A DNA stretch of 64,000 bases from QHXW01 sp963752965. GTDB lineage: Bacteria > Acidobacteriota > Terriglobia > Bryobacterales > Bryobacteraceae. The stretch's first letter is position 1, and every line of letters starts with the position of its first letter. The stretch is from contig CAVWAJ010000013.1 of NCBI GenBank assembly GCA_963752965.1, positions 248,001-312,000 on the forward strand, read 5' to 3'. The notes under the pieces are model-generated. The model was given only the letters and a program-made list of their open reading frames with translations, had not been told where the DNA came from and did no database searches. Position numbers and translations under genes: made by a program. Positions 51,809-61,603 of this stretch are shown piece by piece.

Positions 51809-53299
51809 ATGAACCTCAATGAGGTGCTCGCGGGAGTGCGGCTGAAGGAGCCGCTCGGGGTGGAGCTTGCCCAAGAAATGGTGGAAGGCCTGGCCTACGA
51901 TTCCCGGCGCGTGCAGAAGGGCTTTCTGTTTTTCGCCTTCCCTGGCGCGCGGACAGACGGACGGAGTTTCGCGGAGCAAGCGGTGAAGGCCGGGGCGGTG
52001 GCGGTAGTGAGCGAACTGGCAGCGCCGGCGGATTTCCACGGCGCCTGGATCGAGGTGGAGCACGGGCGCCATGCCTTGGCATTCGCGGCGCGAAACTTCT
52101 ACGGCCGGCCGGACGAACGAATCCGCCTGACGGGCATTACGGGAACCAATGGCAAGACGACTACTTCTTATCTGGTGGATTCAATTCTGCGCGCAGCGGG
52201 AAAGACCACGGCCCTGGTCGGCACGATTGAATATCATTTGGGAGACCGGGTTTTGCCCGCGGTGAACACAACGCCGGAATCGCTGGATCTATACCGGCTC
52301 TTAGCCGAACTGGGACAAATGGGCGGAACATTCGCCACCATGGAAGCGTCGTCGCACGCTCTGGCGCTCGGCCGGATTTATGGCATGCATTTTCACACCG
52401 CTGTGTTCACCAACCTCACGCGCGATCATCTGGATTTTCACCAGACCATGGAGAATTACTCCGCCGCCAAGCAAATGCTATTCAGTGGAGCGGGGGCGCC
52501 GGCTCCGCCATTCGCCGTAATCAACCGCGACGATGAATACGGAGAGAAGATGGCCACCGCCAATACGAAGGTGCTGTGGTACGGGTTGGGCAAGGACGCC
52601 AACGTGCGGGCACGGCACATCTCTTCGAGCTTCGACGGCCTGCGATTCGAGGTGCAGGCCGAGGGCAAGCACTTCGCCGTGCAATCGCCATTGATTGGAC
52701 GCATTAACGTGTACAACATTCTGGCGGCGTGCGGCACGGGGCTGAGCTATGGCTTGCCGGCTGAGATCATCGCGCGCGGGATTGCCAATTGCCGCGCGGT
52801 CCCGGGTAGATTCGAGAGAATAGATGAGGGGCAGCCGTTCGTCGTGGTGGTGGATTACGCCCACACCGATGACGCCCTGCGCAATGTGATTTCGATGGCG
52901 CGGAGTCTCCAGCCGAAGCGCGTGGTGACTCTGTTTGGCTGCGGCGGCGACCGGGACCGCACGAAGCGTCCGATTATGGGCCAGGTGGCGGCGGAGTTGA
53001 GCGACCTGGTTGTCCTGACGAGTGACAATCCCCGTTCGGAAGACCCGCTCGACATCATGAATGATGTACTGGTCGGGATCCGCCGTAAAGATACGCCGTG
53101 TCTGGTGGAGCCTGACCGGACGGCTGCCATTCGACGGGCAATCGGGGAGGCGCGGCCTGGCGACATTCTGATTCTGGCGGGAAAGGGGCACGAAACTTAC
53201 CAGATTGTGAAGGATCGTACGATTCCGTTTGACGATCGCGAAGTGGCCCGGGAGGTGCTGCGAGGCTTTGGGTACCGGCGTTCGGACGTTTCAGAATGA
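51809..53299 (+). CDS. murE: UDP-MurNAc-tripeptide synthetase, meso-DAP adding
   Basis: 496 residues; ATP-binding GTNGKTT (112-118), MEASSHALALGR and the motif DNPRSEDP beginning at Asp406. DNPR is the determinant for meso-diaminopimelate rather than Lys, which fits an A1gamma Gram-negative wall. An initial domain binds the UDP moiety. Overlaps murF by four bases (ATGA). Confidence 0.97.
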   Translation: MNLNEVLAGVRLKEPLGVELAQEMVEGLAYDSRRVQKGFLFFAFPGARTDGRSFAEQAVKAGAVAVVSELAAPADFHGAWIEVEHGRHALAFAARNFYGRPDERIRLTGITGTNGKTTTSYLVDSILRAAGKTTALVGTIEYHLGDRVLPAVNTTPESLDLYRLLAELGQMGGTFATMEASSHALALGRIYGMHFHTAVFTNLTRDHLDFHQTMENYSAAKQMLFSGAGAPAPPFAVINRDDEYGEKMATANTKVLWYGLGKDANVRARHISSSFDGLRFEVQAEGKHFAVQSPLIGRINVYNILAACGTGLSYGLPAEIIARGIANCRAVPGRFERIDEGQPFVVVVDYAHTDDALRNVISMARSLQPKRVVTLFGCGGDRDRTKRPIMGQVAAELSDLVVLTSDNPRSEDPLDIMNDVLVGIRRKDTPCLVEPDRTAAIRRAIGEARPGDILILAGKGHETYQIVKDRTIPFDDREVAREVLRGFGYRRSDVSE

Positions 53300-54636
53300 T
53301 TCTGGAATGGGATGAGGTAGCGCGGGCCCTCGGTTCGGCGGCGGCTAGCGCTCCGGGACGGAAGATTTCGGGTTGGAGTATCGATTCGCGGACGATTGCG
53401 CCGGGCGACCTTTTTTTCGCGTTGCGCGGTCCGCAGAATGACGGCCACGACTATGTGGACCTGGCGCTGGCCAACGGTGCGGCGGGCGCGGTAGTCGATC
53501 ATGATCTGGGACGGCCGGCGCTGTTAGTAGTGCCCGATACACTGGCGGCGCTCCAAAAGCTGGCGGCGTGGGCGCGGCGGCGCGGGGGTGGCAAAGTGGT
53601 GGGAGTTACGGGCAGCGCGGGCAAGACGACTACGAAGGATGCGATTGCGCACCTGCTCGCGGTGGATAGGAAGGTCGGGAAGACGATCGGGAATCTGAAC
53701 AATCACTTCGGCCTTCCGCTATCGATTTTGCGGTTGCCGGACGAAAGCGACGTGGCGGTGCTCGAGATGGGGATGAATCACGCGGGCGAGATTCGCGCAC
53801 TGGCACGGATTGCGCGGCCGGATGTCGGTGTGGTGACCAACGTGGGGTACGCGCACGTGGAAGCTTTTGGCTCGATTGAGGGCGTCGCGCTAGCCAAGCG
53901 CGAGCTGATTGAAGAACTGCCCCCGGATGGCGTGGCGGTGCTGAATGCGGATGACCGGCTGGTGGCTGGGTTTCGAGAAGTGCATCGGGGCCGCGCCGTG
54001 ACATTTGGGCTTGCGGAAAATGCCGACGTCCGCGCGGATGATGTTGAATTTGGCATGGAGACCGTACTGTTCCGCCACCGCGGCGTCGCGTTCGAGAGCC
54101 CTTTGGTCGGCCGGCATGGCCTTTCGAACGTGCTGGCGGGTCTTGCCGTTGCGGAAACCTTCGGGATTGCGCCGGAGCGCCTGCGCGACGCTGTGCGCAC
54201 TCTAGCGCCCGGCAAGATGCGCGGCGAACGGCTGGAACGCAACGGGGTGACGATTTGGAACGATTCTTATAACTCCAACCCGGAGGCGGCGCGCGCCATG
54301 CTGGATGTGCTGCGCGAGACGCCGGCGCGGCGCCGTATCGCTGTACTGGGGGAGATGCTCGAGCTTGGTCAGTCGACTGAGCCTCTGCACCGCGAAGTCG
54401 GAAAGTACCTAACGGAGCAGGGGATTGATGTGTTGCTTGGTGTACGCGGCGCGGCCCGCTTCATGGTCGAGGAGGCCGTGCGGGCGGGATTGTCGGCCGG
54501 CGCCGCGTACTTTTTTGAGGACCCAGCCATGGCGGGTGACTTCCTGTGCGGCATGTTGCGTGAGGGCGATGCCGTTTTGTTCAAGGGCTCGCGTGGTGTA
54601 AGGGTGGAACGGGCGCTGGAGCGAATTCTGGGATAG
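53296..54636 (+). CDS. murF: UDP-MurNAc-pentapeptide synthetase
   Basis: 446 residues; adds D-Ala-D-Ala. GSAGKTTTKD is the ATP site, KTIGNLNNHFGLPLSIL and EMGMNHAGEIRALARIARPD are typical, and WNDSYNSNPEAARAMLDVL lies in the C-terminal domain. Coupled to murE. Confidence 0.97.
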   Translation: MILEWDEVARALGSAAASAPGRKISGWSIDSRTIAPGDLFFALRGPQNDGHDYVDLALANGAAGAVVDHDLGRPALLVVPDTLAALQKLAAWARRRGGGKVVGVTGSAGKTTTKDAIAHLLAVDRKVGKTIGNLNNHFGLPLSILRLPDESDVAVLEMGMNHAGEIRALARIARPDVGVVTNVGYAHVEAFGSIEGVALAKRELIEELPPDGVAVLNADDRLVAGFREVHRGRAVTFGLAENADVRADDVEFGMETVLFRHRGVAFESPLVGRHGLSNVLAGLAVAETFGIAPERLRDAVRTLAPGKMRGERLERNGVTIWNDSYNSNPEAARAMLDVLRETPARRRIAVLGEMLELGQSTEPLHREVGKYLTEQGIDVLLGVRGAARFMVEEAVRAGLSAGAAYFFEDPAMAGDFLCGMLREGDAVLFKGSRGVRVERALERILG

Positions 54637-54680
54637 ATGCCGGCGCCAGGTATCTGGTGTTTGGGAACGCGCGTTAATTC

Positions 54681-55814
54681 ATGCTCTACTATCTTCTCTA
54701 CGAGAAACTCTTCCCTTACGTCAGCGGCTTTCGTGTGTTCCGCTACACGACATTCCGCACCGCGTTTGCGAGCCTGACCGCGCTGTTCCTTTGCATCGCG
54801 CTGGGGCCATGGCTGATCGCGAGGCTGCGCGAGTTTCAAATCGGCCAGTACATTCGCGAAGAGGGTCCGAAGTCGCACCAGAAGAAGGCAGGCACGCCAA
54901 CCATGGGCGGTGTGCTGATTGTCATCTCGATCGTGATTCCCACGCTGTTGTGGGCCGACCTGCGCCAGTTTTACGTGTGGATCGCTCTGTTCAGCCTGGT
55001 GATGTACGCGGCCATCGGTTTTGCCGACGACTACGCCAAGGTGATGAAGAAGCGCAATCTGGGGCTGACCGGGCGGCGAAAGCTTTTTCTGCAGGTGCTG
55101 GTGGCATTCGTGCTGGCCAGTGTGCTGCTGGTACTGAAAGTGCGTGGGCTGTACACCACAGCCATGAACGTGCCGTTTCTCAAGCAATGGAAGCCGGATC
55201 TATTGATCGACGCGTTTCTGGTACATCCCTTGCTTTACCCGCTCGCGTTTGTGCCGTTCTTCCTGTTCGTAGCTTTTGTGGTGGTGGGCGCGTCGAATGC
55301 TGTTAATCTCACCGACGGCCTGGATGGACTGGCCATCGGATTGATGGTGATTGCGTCGGGGGCGCTGACCATACTCAGTTATGCCGGCGGGCACGCCGAG
55401 TTGGCCGCCTATTTGCAGCTCGAGCGCAATGCCCACACTTCCGAGTTGACGATTTTCTGCGGATCGATGACGGGCGCGAGCCTTGGTTTTCTCTGGTACA
55501 ACGCGCACCCGGCGGATATTTTTATGGGCGATGTGGGCTCGCTCGGGTTAGGCGGCGCGATGGCGGTGATCACGGTGCTGATCAAGCAGGAAATTCTGCT
55601 CATCTTCATCGGCGGGGTGTTCGTGATCGAGGCCCTCTCGGTGATTCTGCAAGTGGGGAGTTACAAGCTGCGCGGGAAACGGATTTTTAAAATGGCGCCA
55701 CTGCATCATCATTTCGAAGCGCTGGGGTGGCAGGAATCGAAGATCATCGCCAGGTTCTGGATCGCCGGGCTGGTGCTGGCGTTGTTTGCGCTGACGACGC
55801 TGAAATTAAGGTGA
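54681..55814 (+). CDS. mraY: phospho-MurNAc-pentapeptide translocase
   Basis: 377 residues, ten membrane helices; transfers phospho-MurNAc-pentapeptide to undecaprenyl phosphate (lipid I). KKAGTPTMGGVLI, FADDYAKVMKKRNLGLTGRR, NAVNLTDGLDGLAIG and the cytoplasmic MAPLHHHFEALGW are the signature loops with catalytic Asp residues. Gap to murF is 44 bases with no strong promoter. Confidence 0.98.
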   Translation: MLYYLLYEKLFPYVSGFRVFRYTTFRTAFASLTALFLCIALGPWLIARLREFQIGQYIREEGPKSHQKKAGTPTMGGVLIVISIVIPTLLWADLRQFYVWIALFSLVMYAAIGFADDYAKVMKKRNLGLTGRRKLFLQVLVAFVLASVLLVLKVRGLYTTAMNVPFLKQWKPDLLIDAFLVHPLLYPLAFVPFFLFVAFVVVGASNAVNLTDGLDGLAIGLMVIASGALTILSYAGGHAELAAYLQLERNAHTSELTIFCGSMTGASLGFLWYNAHPADIFMGDVGSLGLGGAMAVITVLIKQEILLIFIGGVFVIEALSVILQVGSYKLRGKRIFKMAPLHHHFEALGWQESKIIARFWIAGLVLALFALTTLKLR

Positions 55815-55815
55815 G

Positions 55816-57150
55816 ATGAAGTTTAACGGAACCAGCGCCCTCGTGGTCGGAATGGCGAAGTCGGGGCTCGCGTCGGTGGAGCTGCTGGCGAAGCAGGGAG
55901 CCGAGGTACGCGCGACGGATTTGAAGCCGCCCGTGCCGGAGGCATTGCATGAACTCGAAGCGCTTCGGGTGCCGTTCGCTTTGCAGGCGCCGGAGGTCTT
56001 TGAGCGAGCTGATCTGATCGTGCTTTCGCCGGGCGTGCCTACGGATCTGGAACCGATCGAAGCGGCCCGGAAGCGCGGCGCGACTGTGACGGGCGAAGTC
56101 GAGCTGGCCAGTTACTTCCTGCGCGGCCCGGTGATTGGGATCACCGGATCGAATGGCAAGACCACGACCACCGCGCTCGCCGGCCACATTCTCCAGGAGT
56201 CAGGCATTCCCGTGCAGGTGGGTGGAAACATCGGGACGCCAGTCACGGCCATGATCGACACCTCACGGCCGGATCAATGGAATGTCCTCGAGCTTTCCAG
56301 TTTTCAGCTCGAAACCATTGTCCGGTTCCGCGCGCAGATCGCGGTTGCCTTGAATGTCACGCCCGATCACCTGGATCGCCACCACTCGTTTGAGAATTAC
56401 GCGGCAGCGAAAGCGCGATTGTTTGAAACGCAACAGGCTGGTGATTGGGCCGTGCTCAACGCGGACGACCCCGTCTGCGCCGGTTATGCCGCAAAGACAG
56501 CAGCTTCGCCAGTTTGGTTCAGCAGTACCCATGCTGTCAGTCCGGGGGTATCGCTATGGGATGGTGAACTTTGGCTTGACGGCGTAAAGATGATGCCTGC
56601 CGCTGACATCCCAATTCGCGGACTTCACAACGTCGAGAACACCATGGCGGCTGCTGCTGCGTGCCGGTTGGCGGGCGCGAGCCTGGCGCAAATCGCGGCG
56701 GCGGTGCGAACGTTCCGCGCCGTCGAGCATCGACTGGAGTTCGTCCGTAACGTGAGTGGCGTGGATTTCTACAACGATTCCAAAGCTACGAATGTGGACG
56801 CGACGCTCAAGGCGCTGGACGCCTTCGCCGGCGGCCTCTGGGTGATTTTGGGAGGCAAGGACAAGGGCAGCGACTACACCGTCCTACGCGCGCCGCTCTC
56901 CCGGAAAGCACATGCTGTAATGTTGATCGGCGCGGCGGCCGCGAAGATCCGCGAACAGATTGCCGGCGCCGTTCCGCTGTACGATTCCAAGACTCTCGAC
57001 ACCGCTGTGCGCGATGCGTACGCCCTGGCGCGGCCCGGCGACACCGTACTGCTCGCACCGGCTTGCGCGAGCTTCGATCAATTTGACAGCTACGAACACC
57101 GCGGCCGGGTATTCAAGACGCTGGCGGCCCAACTGGAGCCGAAAAAATAA
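55816..57150 (+). CDS. murD: UDP-MurNAc-L-Ala:D-Glu ligase
   Basis: 444 residues; GITGSNGKTTTTALAGHI is the ATP site, ELSSFQLE and NVTPDHLDRHHSFENYAAAK are family blocks, VDFYNDSKATNVDATLKAL and LAPACASFDQFDSYEHRGR close it. Starts one base after mraY. Confidence 0.97.
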   Translation: MKFNGTSALVVGMAKSGLASVELLAKQGAEVRATDLKPPVPEALHELEALRVPFALQAPEVFERADLIVLSPGVPTDLEPIEAARKRGATVTGEVELASYFLRGPVIGITGSNGKTTTTALAGHILQESGIPVQVGGNIGTPVTAMIDTSRPDQWNVLELSSFQLETIVRFRAQIAVALNVTPDHLDRHHSFENYAAAKARLFETQQAGDWAVLNADDPVCAGYAAKTAASPVWFSSTHAVSPGVSLWDGELWLDGVKMMPAADIPIRGLHNVENTMAAAAACRLAGASLAQIAAAVRTFRAVEHRLEFVRNVSGVDFYNDSKATNVDATLKALDAFAGGLWVILGGKDKGSDYTVLRAPLSRKAHAVMLIGAAAAKIREQIAGAVPLYDSKTLDTAVRDAYALARPGDTVLLAPACASFDQFDSYEHRGRVFKTLAAQLEPKK

Positions 57151-58289
57151 TGGCGCTCAGACTGAAAACGGATTGGATTCTGTTCACGACCATCGTCGTC
57201 ATGATGTTTTTCGGAGTCGTGATGCTGTACAGCGCGTCGTCGGTGATGGCGCAACTCAAGTTCGGCTCCTCCTGGCACTTCTTCTATCGCCAGCTTGCCT
57301 GGATGGCGGTGGCGATCGGGGCCATGATGCTGCTCAAGCGCACGCATTACCGTAAATTGCGCAGCCCCACGGTGGCTTTTGCCGCGATCGGGATCACGTT
57401 AATGCTGCTGTTAATTGTCTACTTTGTGGACGGCAATTATCACCGCTGGATCCGCATGGGGCCCGTTGGTATTCAGCCTTCGGAACTCGCAAAACCCGCA
57501 CTGGTGGTTTTCCTGGCGTTCTTTGTCACGTTGCGCGCGCGCGCCATCAATACCCGCTACACGCTGTTGCCGGCTGCAATGGCTGTTGGGCTCGTGACGG
57601 TGGCGGTCGGTGTCGCGGATCTCGGTACTGCGATCGTGCTCATTGCCACGGTGGCGGTTGTGTTTTTCGTCGCTGGCCTGGAATGGCGGTATTGCGTGAT
57701 CGCATTGTCGTTGGCGGCACTGGGCGTAATCTTTTTGGTGGCCTCGAAGCCGTACCGGCTCGCGCGCATCGTGCATTACTTCGATCCCAACGACAAGATC
57801 ATCGATCGCATCGATTCCCGCGGGCGGGTCAAAGCATATTTGAGTACCTCGCTCACGTCGCGCGATACCAATTACCAGGCCGAGCAGTCGAAGATCGCCG
57901 TCGGCGCGGGCGGCCCGATCGGTCTTGGGTTAATGCAGGGAAAACAGAAGTTACTCTATCTGCCCGAAGCCCATACGGACTTCATCTACGCTGTTGTAAG
58001 CGAGGAGTTGGGTCTTGTCGGATCGCTCGGACTGCTGATTGGTTTCATCGTCATTCTGTGGCGCGGCTTGCGCGCGACGGTGCTGATACAGGACGATTTT
58101 GGGCGCTACCTGGCGCTGGGAGTGACCACCCTGCTGGTAGTGCAGGCTTTCATGAACATCAGCGTCGTGCTTGGCATGATGCCGAATAAGGGGATTCCGC
58201 TACCCCTGATCAGCTCCGGCGGCAGTTCGCTCGTGAGTACGCTGGCCTCGCTCGGAATTCTGCTGAATGTGTCCGAGCATGCCGGGTAA
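57150..58289 (+). CDS. ftsW: septal peptidoglycan glycosyltransferase FtsW
   Basis: 379 residues, ten membrane helices, SEDS family. LMLYSASS-like opening (GVVMLYSASSVMAQ), NYHRWIRMGPVGIQPSELAKP and GLMQGKQKLLYLPEAHTDFI with the catalytic Asp, and GGSSLVSTLASLGILLN are diagnostic. ATG shares one base with the murD stop (TAATG). Polymerises lipid II with FtsI. Confidence 0.97.
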   Translation: MALRLKTDWILFTTIVVMMFFGVVMLYSASSVMAQLKFGSSWHFFYRQLAWMAVAIGAMMLLKRTHYRKLRSPTVAFAAIGITLMLLLIVYFVDGNYHRWIRMGPVGIQPSELAKPALVVFLAFFVTLRARAINTRYTLLPAAMAVGLVTVAVGVADLGTAIVLIATVAVVFFVAGLEWRYCVIALSLAALGVIFLVASKPYRLARIVHYFDPNDKIIDRIDSRGRVKAYLSTSLTSRDTNYQAEQSKIAVGAGGPIGLGLMQGKQKLLYLPEAHTDFIYAVVSEELGLVGSLGLLIGFIVILWRGLRATVLIQDDFGRYLALGVTTLLVVQAFMNISVVLGMMPNKGIPLPLISSGGSSLVSTLASLGILLNVSEHAG

Positions 58290-59352
58290 GGTGTTCGTAA
58301 TGGCGGGTGGGGGAACAGGCGGGCACGTAATTCCGTCGCTGGCGGTCGCGCGGGAACTCGGCCGGCGCGGCCATGAAGTGTTTTTCGTGGGTACTGAGCG
58401 GGGGGTGGAGTCGCGCATGGTGCCCGCCGCCGGTTTCCACCTGGAATTGATCCGCATCGGTGGGTTGAAACGCGTAGGTATGCTGCAAAGACTGGCCACA
58501 CTCGGGCAATTGCCTTTAAGCACACTCCGCATGTACAAGCTTCTGCGGCGACGGAAGACGTCAGCCGTGTTCAGTATGGGCGGATATGCGGCGGGGCCGC
58601 CGGTGATCGCGGCACTCGTCGCGGGCAAGCCGGTGGTAGTCATGGAGCCGAACGCCGCGCCTGGATTCACCAATCGCCGCATCGGGCAATGCGTGACCCG
58701 CGCTTTGGTCAGTTTTCCCGAGACGGCACGCTATTTTCGCCGGGGCCGGACAGAGGTGACCGGGCTTCCGGTTCGCGAGGAGTTTTTCAATCTGCCTCCC
58801 AAACAGCGCGAGGATGTGTTTACCGTGCTGGTGACCGGAGGGAGCCAGGGCTCGCGCACTTTGAATCGCGCTGCGCGCGAGAGTTGGCCGCTTTTTTGCA
58901 ACGCGAATTTTCCGGTCCAGTTTCTGTTACAGACCGGCCAACCGGAATTCGAAGCGCTGCACGCGGCCTTTGCCGCGTCGAACCTCCATGGAGAGGTGAA
59001 GCCATTTGTTCTCGACATGCCGTCTGTATTTGCGCAAGCCGACCTGATCGTCTGCCGGGCGGGCGCCGGCGCGGTGGCAGAGTTGGCGGCGGCGGGCAAG
59101 CCGTCGGTGCTCGTGCCGTTTCCCTTCGCCACCGACGATCACCAGTTGCGCAACGCACAGGCCTTCGAGAGCGCCGGCGCCGCGAAGCTAGTGCTCGATC
59201 GCGACCTGAATGGTGCCAAACTTTTCGAGATTGTCTCGGAATTGGCGCGCGACAGGGAATCTCTTGACCGTATGGGAGAGGCCGCGCGTCGTCTGGCCCA
59301 TCCTGGGGCGGCGGAACGGGCAGCCGACATTCTGGAGGAAGTAGCCCGATGA
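58279..59352 (+). CDS. murG: UDP-GlcNAc:lipid I GlcNAc transferase
   Basis: 357 residues, GT28. MAGGGTGGHVIPSLAVA, FSMGGYAAGPPVIAA, EPNAAPGFTNR, VTGGSQGSRTLN and CRAGAGAVAELAAAGKPSVL with the VPFPFATDDHQ motif are all present. ATG 58279 overlaps the ftsW end by eleven bases; the ATG at 58267 would add four residues. Confidence 0.97.
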   Translation: MPGKVFVMAGGGTGGHVIPSLAVARELGRRGHEVFFVGTERGVESRMVPAAGFHLELIRIGGLKRVGMLQRLATLGQLPLSTLRMYKLLRRRKTSAVFSMGGYAAGPPVIAALVAGKPVVVMEPNAAPGFTNRRIGQCVTRALVSFPETARYFRRGRTEVTGLPVREEFFNLPPKQREDVFTVLVTGGSQGSRTLNRAARESWPLFCNANFPVQFLLQTGQPEFEALHAAFAASNLHGEVKPFVLDMPSVFAQADLIVCRAGAGAVAELAAAGKPSVLVPFPFATDDHQLRNAQAFESAGAAKLVLDRDLNGAKLFEIVSELARDRESLDRMGEAARRLAHPGAAERAADILEEVAR

Positions 59353-59381
59353 GGATTCGTGTTCGTATATTACGAAATCAT

Positions 59382-59410
59382 TTGACACGCGTCGTGGAAG
59401 CCGAAACAAT
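59382..59410 (+). promoter_or_regulatory. internal dcw promoter before murC
   Basis: TTGACA (59382-59387), 17-base spacer and AACAAT (59405-59410), in the 69-base gap between murG and murC, 11 bases before the murC ATG. A perfect -35 is rare in this window. Confidence 0.6.
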
Positions 59411-59421
59411 ACATTAATAAA

Positions 59422-60822
59422 ATGTTTTTCGGAGTTCAACACCTGCACTTTGCGGGAATCGGAGGAATCGGGATGAGCGGCATCGCGGAAGTGCTGCTCA
59501 ACCTGGGTTACACCATCTCAGGTTCGGACCTGAAGCTGACCCCGGTCACCGATCGCCTGGTCAAGCTGGGCGCCACTGTATACGAAGGGCACGACGCCTC
59601 GCACGTCGCCGGGGCCAAGGCGCTGGTCGTCAGCTCCGCGGTGGATGAGCAAAACCCCGAGGTGCAAGAGGCGCGCCGGCTGCAAATCCCCGTCATCCCG
59701 CGCGGCGAGCTTCTGGCCGAGTTGATGCGCCTGAAGTATGGAATCGCCGTCGCGGGAAGCCACGGAAAGACTACTACTACATCTATGGCGGCCACAGTCC
59801 TCAACCACGCCGGGCTCGATCCCACGGTGGTCGTTGGCGGTCGCGTGGGAACCATGGGAGGCTCGAACGCGCGTGTGGGCAAGAGCGACTTCCTGGTCGT
59901 CGAGTCGGACGAAAGCGACCGCTCGTTTCTGAAACTTGCGCCAATCCTGGCCGTTGTGACCAATATCGATCGCGAGCACCTCGATTGTTACTCGTCCCTC
60001 GACGATATTCGGTCGGCATTTATCGAATTCGTGAATAAAGTTCCGTTTTACGGCGCGGCCATCCTCTGTTTGGCTGACGAGAACGTGCAAAGCATCATGC
60101 CCGCCGTGCGGCGCCGCGTCATCACATATGGCCGCAGCGCGCAGGCGGACCTTGAGGCGCTCGACATCCGCAGCGGCCCCTCGGCTAGCGATTTTCGGGT
60201 GCGCCACCATGCCACCGACCTGGGAGAATTCCATCTACCCGTTCCTGGCGAGCACAACGTGTTGAATGCGCTCGCCACCGTGGCCGTCGCGCTCGAGCTA
60301 AAGGTACCTCCCGATGTCATTCGCGCCGGTCTTGCGACATTTACAGGTGTCGATCGCCGCCTCCAGATTCGCGGCAAGGAGCGCGGTGTCACCGTGATCG
60401 ATGACTACGGCCACCATCCCACGGAGATTCGCGCCACGCTCGCCGCCGCCCGGCTTGGCGGGTATCGCCGCATTCATGTCATTTTTCAGCCGCACCGCTA
60501 CACGCGCACGTTTTACCTGATGGATGAATTCGCCCGCTCGTTCATGCAGGCCGACCACCTGCACGTTCTGGATATCTATGCGGCCTCGGAAAAGCCTATC
60601 GAAGGCGTGACGGCGGAGGCGCTGGTGGACCGCATTCGGCAGTTCGGTCATCGCTCGGTGGAGTATGCCGGCACGATTGGCCGAGCCGTTGCGGCCGTGA
60701 TCGACGCCGTCGAGCCGGGCGATGCCGTCCTCACGCTGGGCGCCGGGAACGTGTGGCAGGCGGGAGATCAAATTCTGGCGGCGTTACGCGGCCCTTCGGA
60801 AGAGCAACATGCCACGCACTGA
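59422..60822 (+). CDS. murC: UDP-MurNAc:L-Ala ligase
   Basis: 466 residues; FAGIGGIGMSGIAEVLLNLG, GSHGKTTTTSMAATVLNHAG (ATP site), VVESDESDRSFLKL, NIDREHLDCY and DDYGHHPTEIRATLAAAR are the family blocks. It has its own promoter. The 3' end overlaps ftsQ by 14 bases. murB and ddl, which often follow murC, are absent. Confidence 0.97.
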   Translation: MFFGVQHLHFAGIGGIGMSGIAEVLLNLGYTISGSDLKLTPVTDRLVKLGATVYEGHDASHVAGAKALVVSSAVDEQNPEVQEARRLQIPVIPRGELLAELMRLKYGIAVAGSHGKTTTTSMAATVLNHAGLDPTVVVGGRVGTMGGSNARVGKSDFLVVESDESDRSFLKLAPILAVVTNIDREHLDCYSSLDDIRSAFIEFVNKVPFYGAAILCLADENVQSIMPAVRRRVITYGRSAQADLEALDIRSGPSASDFRVRHHATDLGEFHLPVPGEHNVLNALATVAVALELKVPPDVIRAGLATFTGVDRRLQIRGKERGVTVIDDYGHHPTEIRATLAAARLGGYRRIHVIFQPHRYTRTFYLMDEFARSFMQADHLHVLDIYAASEKPIEGVTAEALVDRIRQFGHRSVEYAGTIGRAVAAVIDAVEPGDAVLTLGAGNVWQAGDQILAALRGPSEEQHATH

Positions 60823-61603
60823 GCAAAGCAAAGGGATCCGCTGGCGCCTTTGGCTGAACGTGGCGCTCATTGGCATCGTGCTCACCGTCGTGATCTGCAC
60901 GGGCCGCGAGATCCGCCGCTTCGTCCGGAACGATCCGCGGTTCATGCTGGCTGGTCCCGATGACCGTGGGGCCGGCCTCACGATGGAGGGCGTCGTTCAC
61001 GCGTCCCGGTCCCGCGTTCTGGCCACCTTCTCGCCGGACTTCGGGCGCAGCGTTTTCCAGGCGCCGATCGATGAGCGGCGGCGCCGCCTGCTGGCTATCG
61101 ACTGGGTGGAGGACGCCTCCATTGCCCGCATCTGGCCGAATCGTATGGCCGTCCGCATCAGGGAACGCAAGCCGGTGGCATTCGTCAACCTTCCCGGCCC
61201 CGGCGGCAGGGGGTCGCGTGTACTGCTGATCGACGCCGAAGGTGTGCTGCTCGAGCCGCCTCCGGCATCGCACTTTGCTTTTCCTGTGTTGAGCGGCATC
61301 ACGGAAGAACACACCGAGCCCGAGCGCCGCCAGCGTGTGCAAGCCATGTTGCGGTTGCTCGACGACCTTGGCCCATTGGGCAAGAACATTTCCGAAGTGA
61401 ACGCAGCGGCACCCGAGAACCTTGCCATCGTGACTCAGGTTGAGGGCACGGCGCTGGAGCTGGCTCTCGGAAATCATAATTTTTCACAGCGCATGCAGAA
61501 TTTTCTGGAACACTATCCAGAGATCCGCCGTCAATCGGGCAGCACGAGAGCGTTCGATCTCCGGCTCGACGACCGCATCACGGCGGGAACGGAACAGCAA
61601 TGA
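60809..61603 (+). CDS. ftsQ: divisome protein FtsQ
   Basis: 264 residues: cytoplasmic Lys/Arg start, one membrane segment (about 17-37), a POTRA-like region (about 50-105, with WVEDASIARIWPNRMAVRI and RERKPVAFV) and the FtsQ beta domain (LLIDAEGVLLEPP, FPVLSG). Position between murC and ftsA confirms it. Overlaps ftsA by four bases. Confidence 0.9.
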   Translation: MPRTEQSKGIRWRLWLNVALIGIVLTVVICTGREIRRFVRNDPRFMLAGPDDRGAGLTMEGVVHASRSRVLATFSPDFGRSVFQAPIDERRRRLLAIDWVEDASIARIWPNRMAVRIRERKPVAFVNLPGPGGRGSRVLLIDAEGVLLEPPPASHFAFPVLSGITEEHTEPERRQRVQAMLRLLDDLGPLGKNISEVNAAAPENLAIVTQVEGTALELALGNHNFSQRMQNFLEHYPEIRRQSGSTRAFDLRLDDRITAGTEQQ

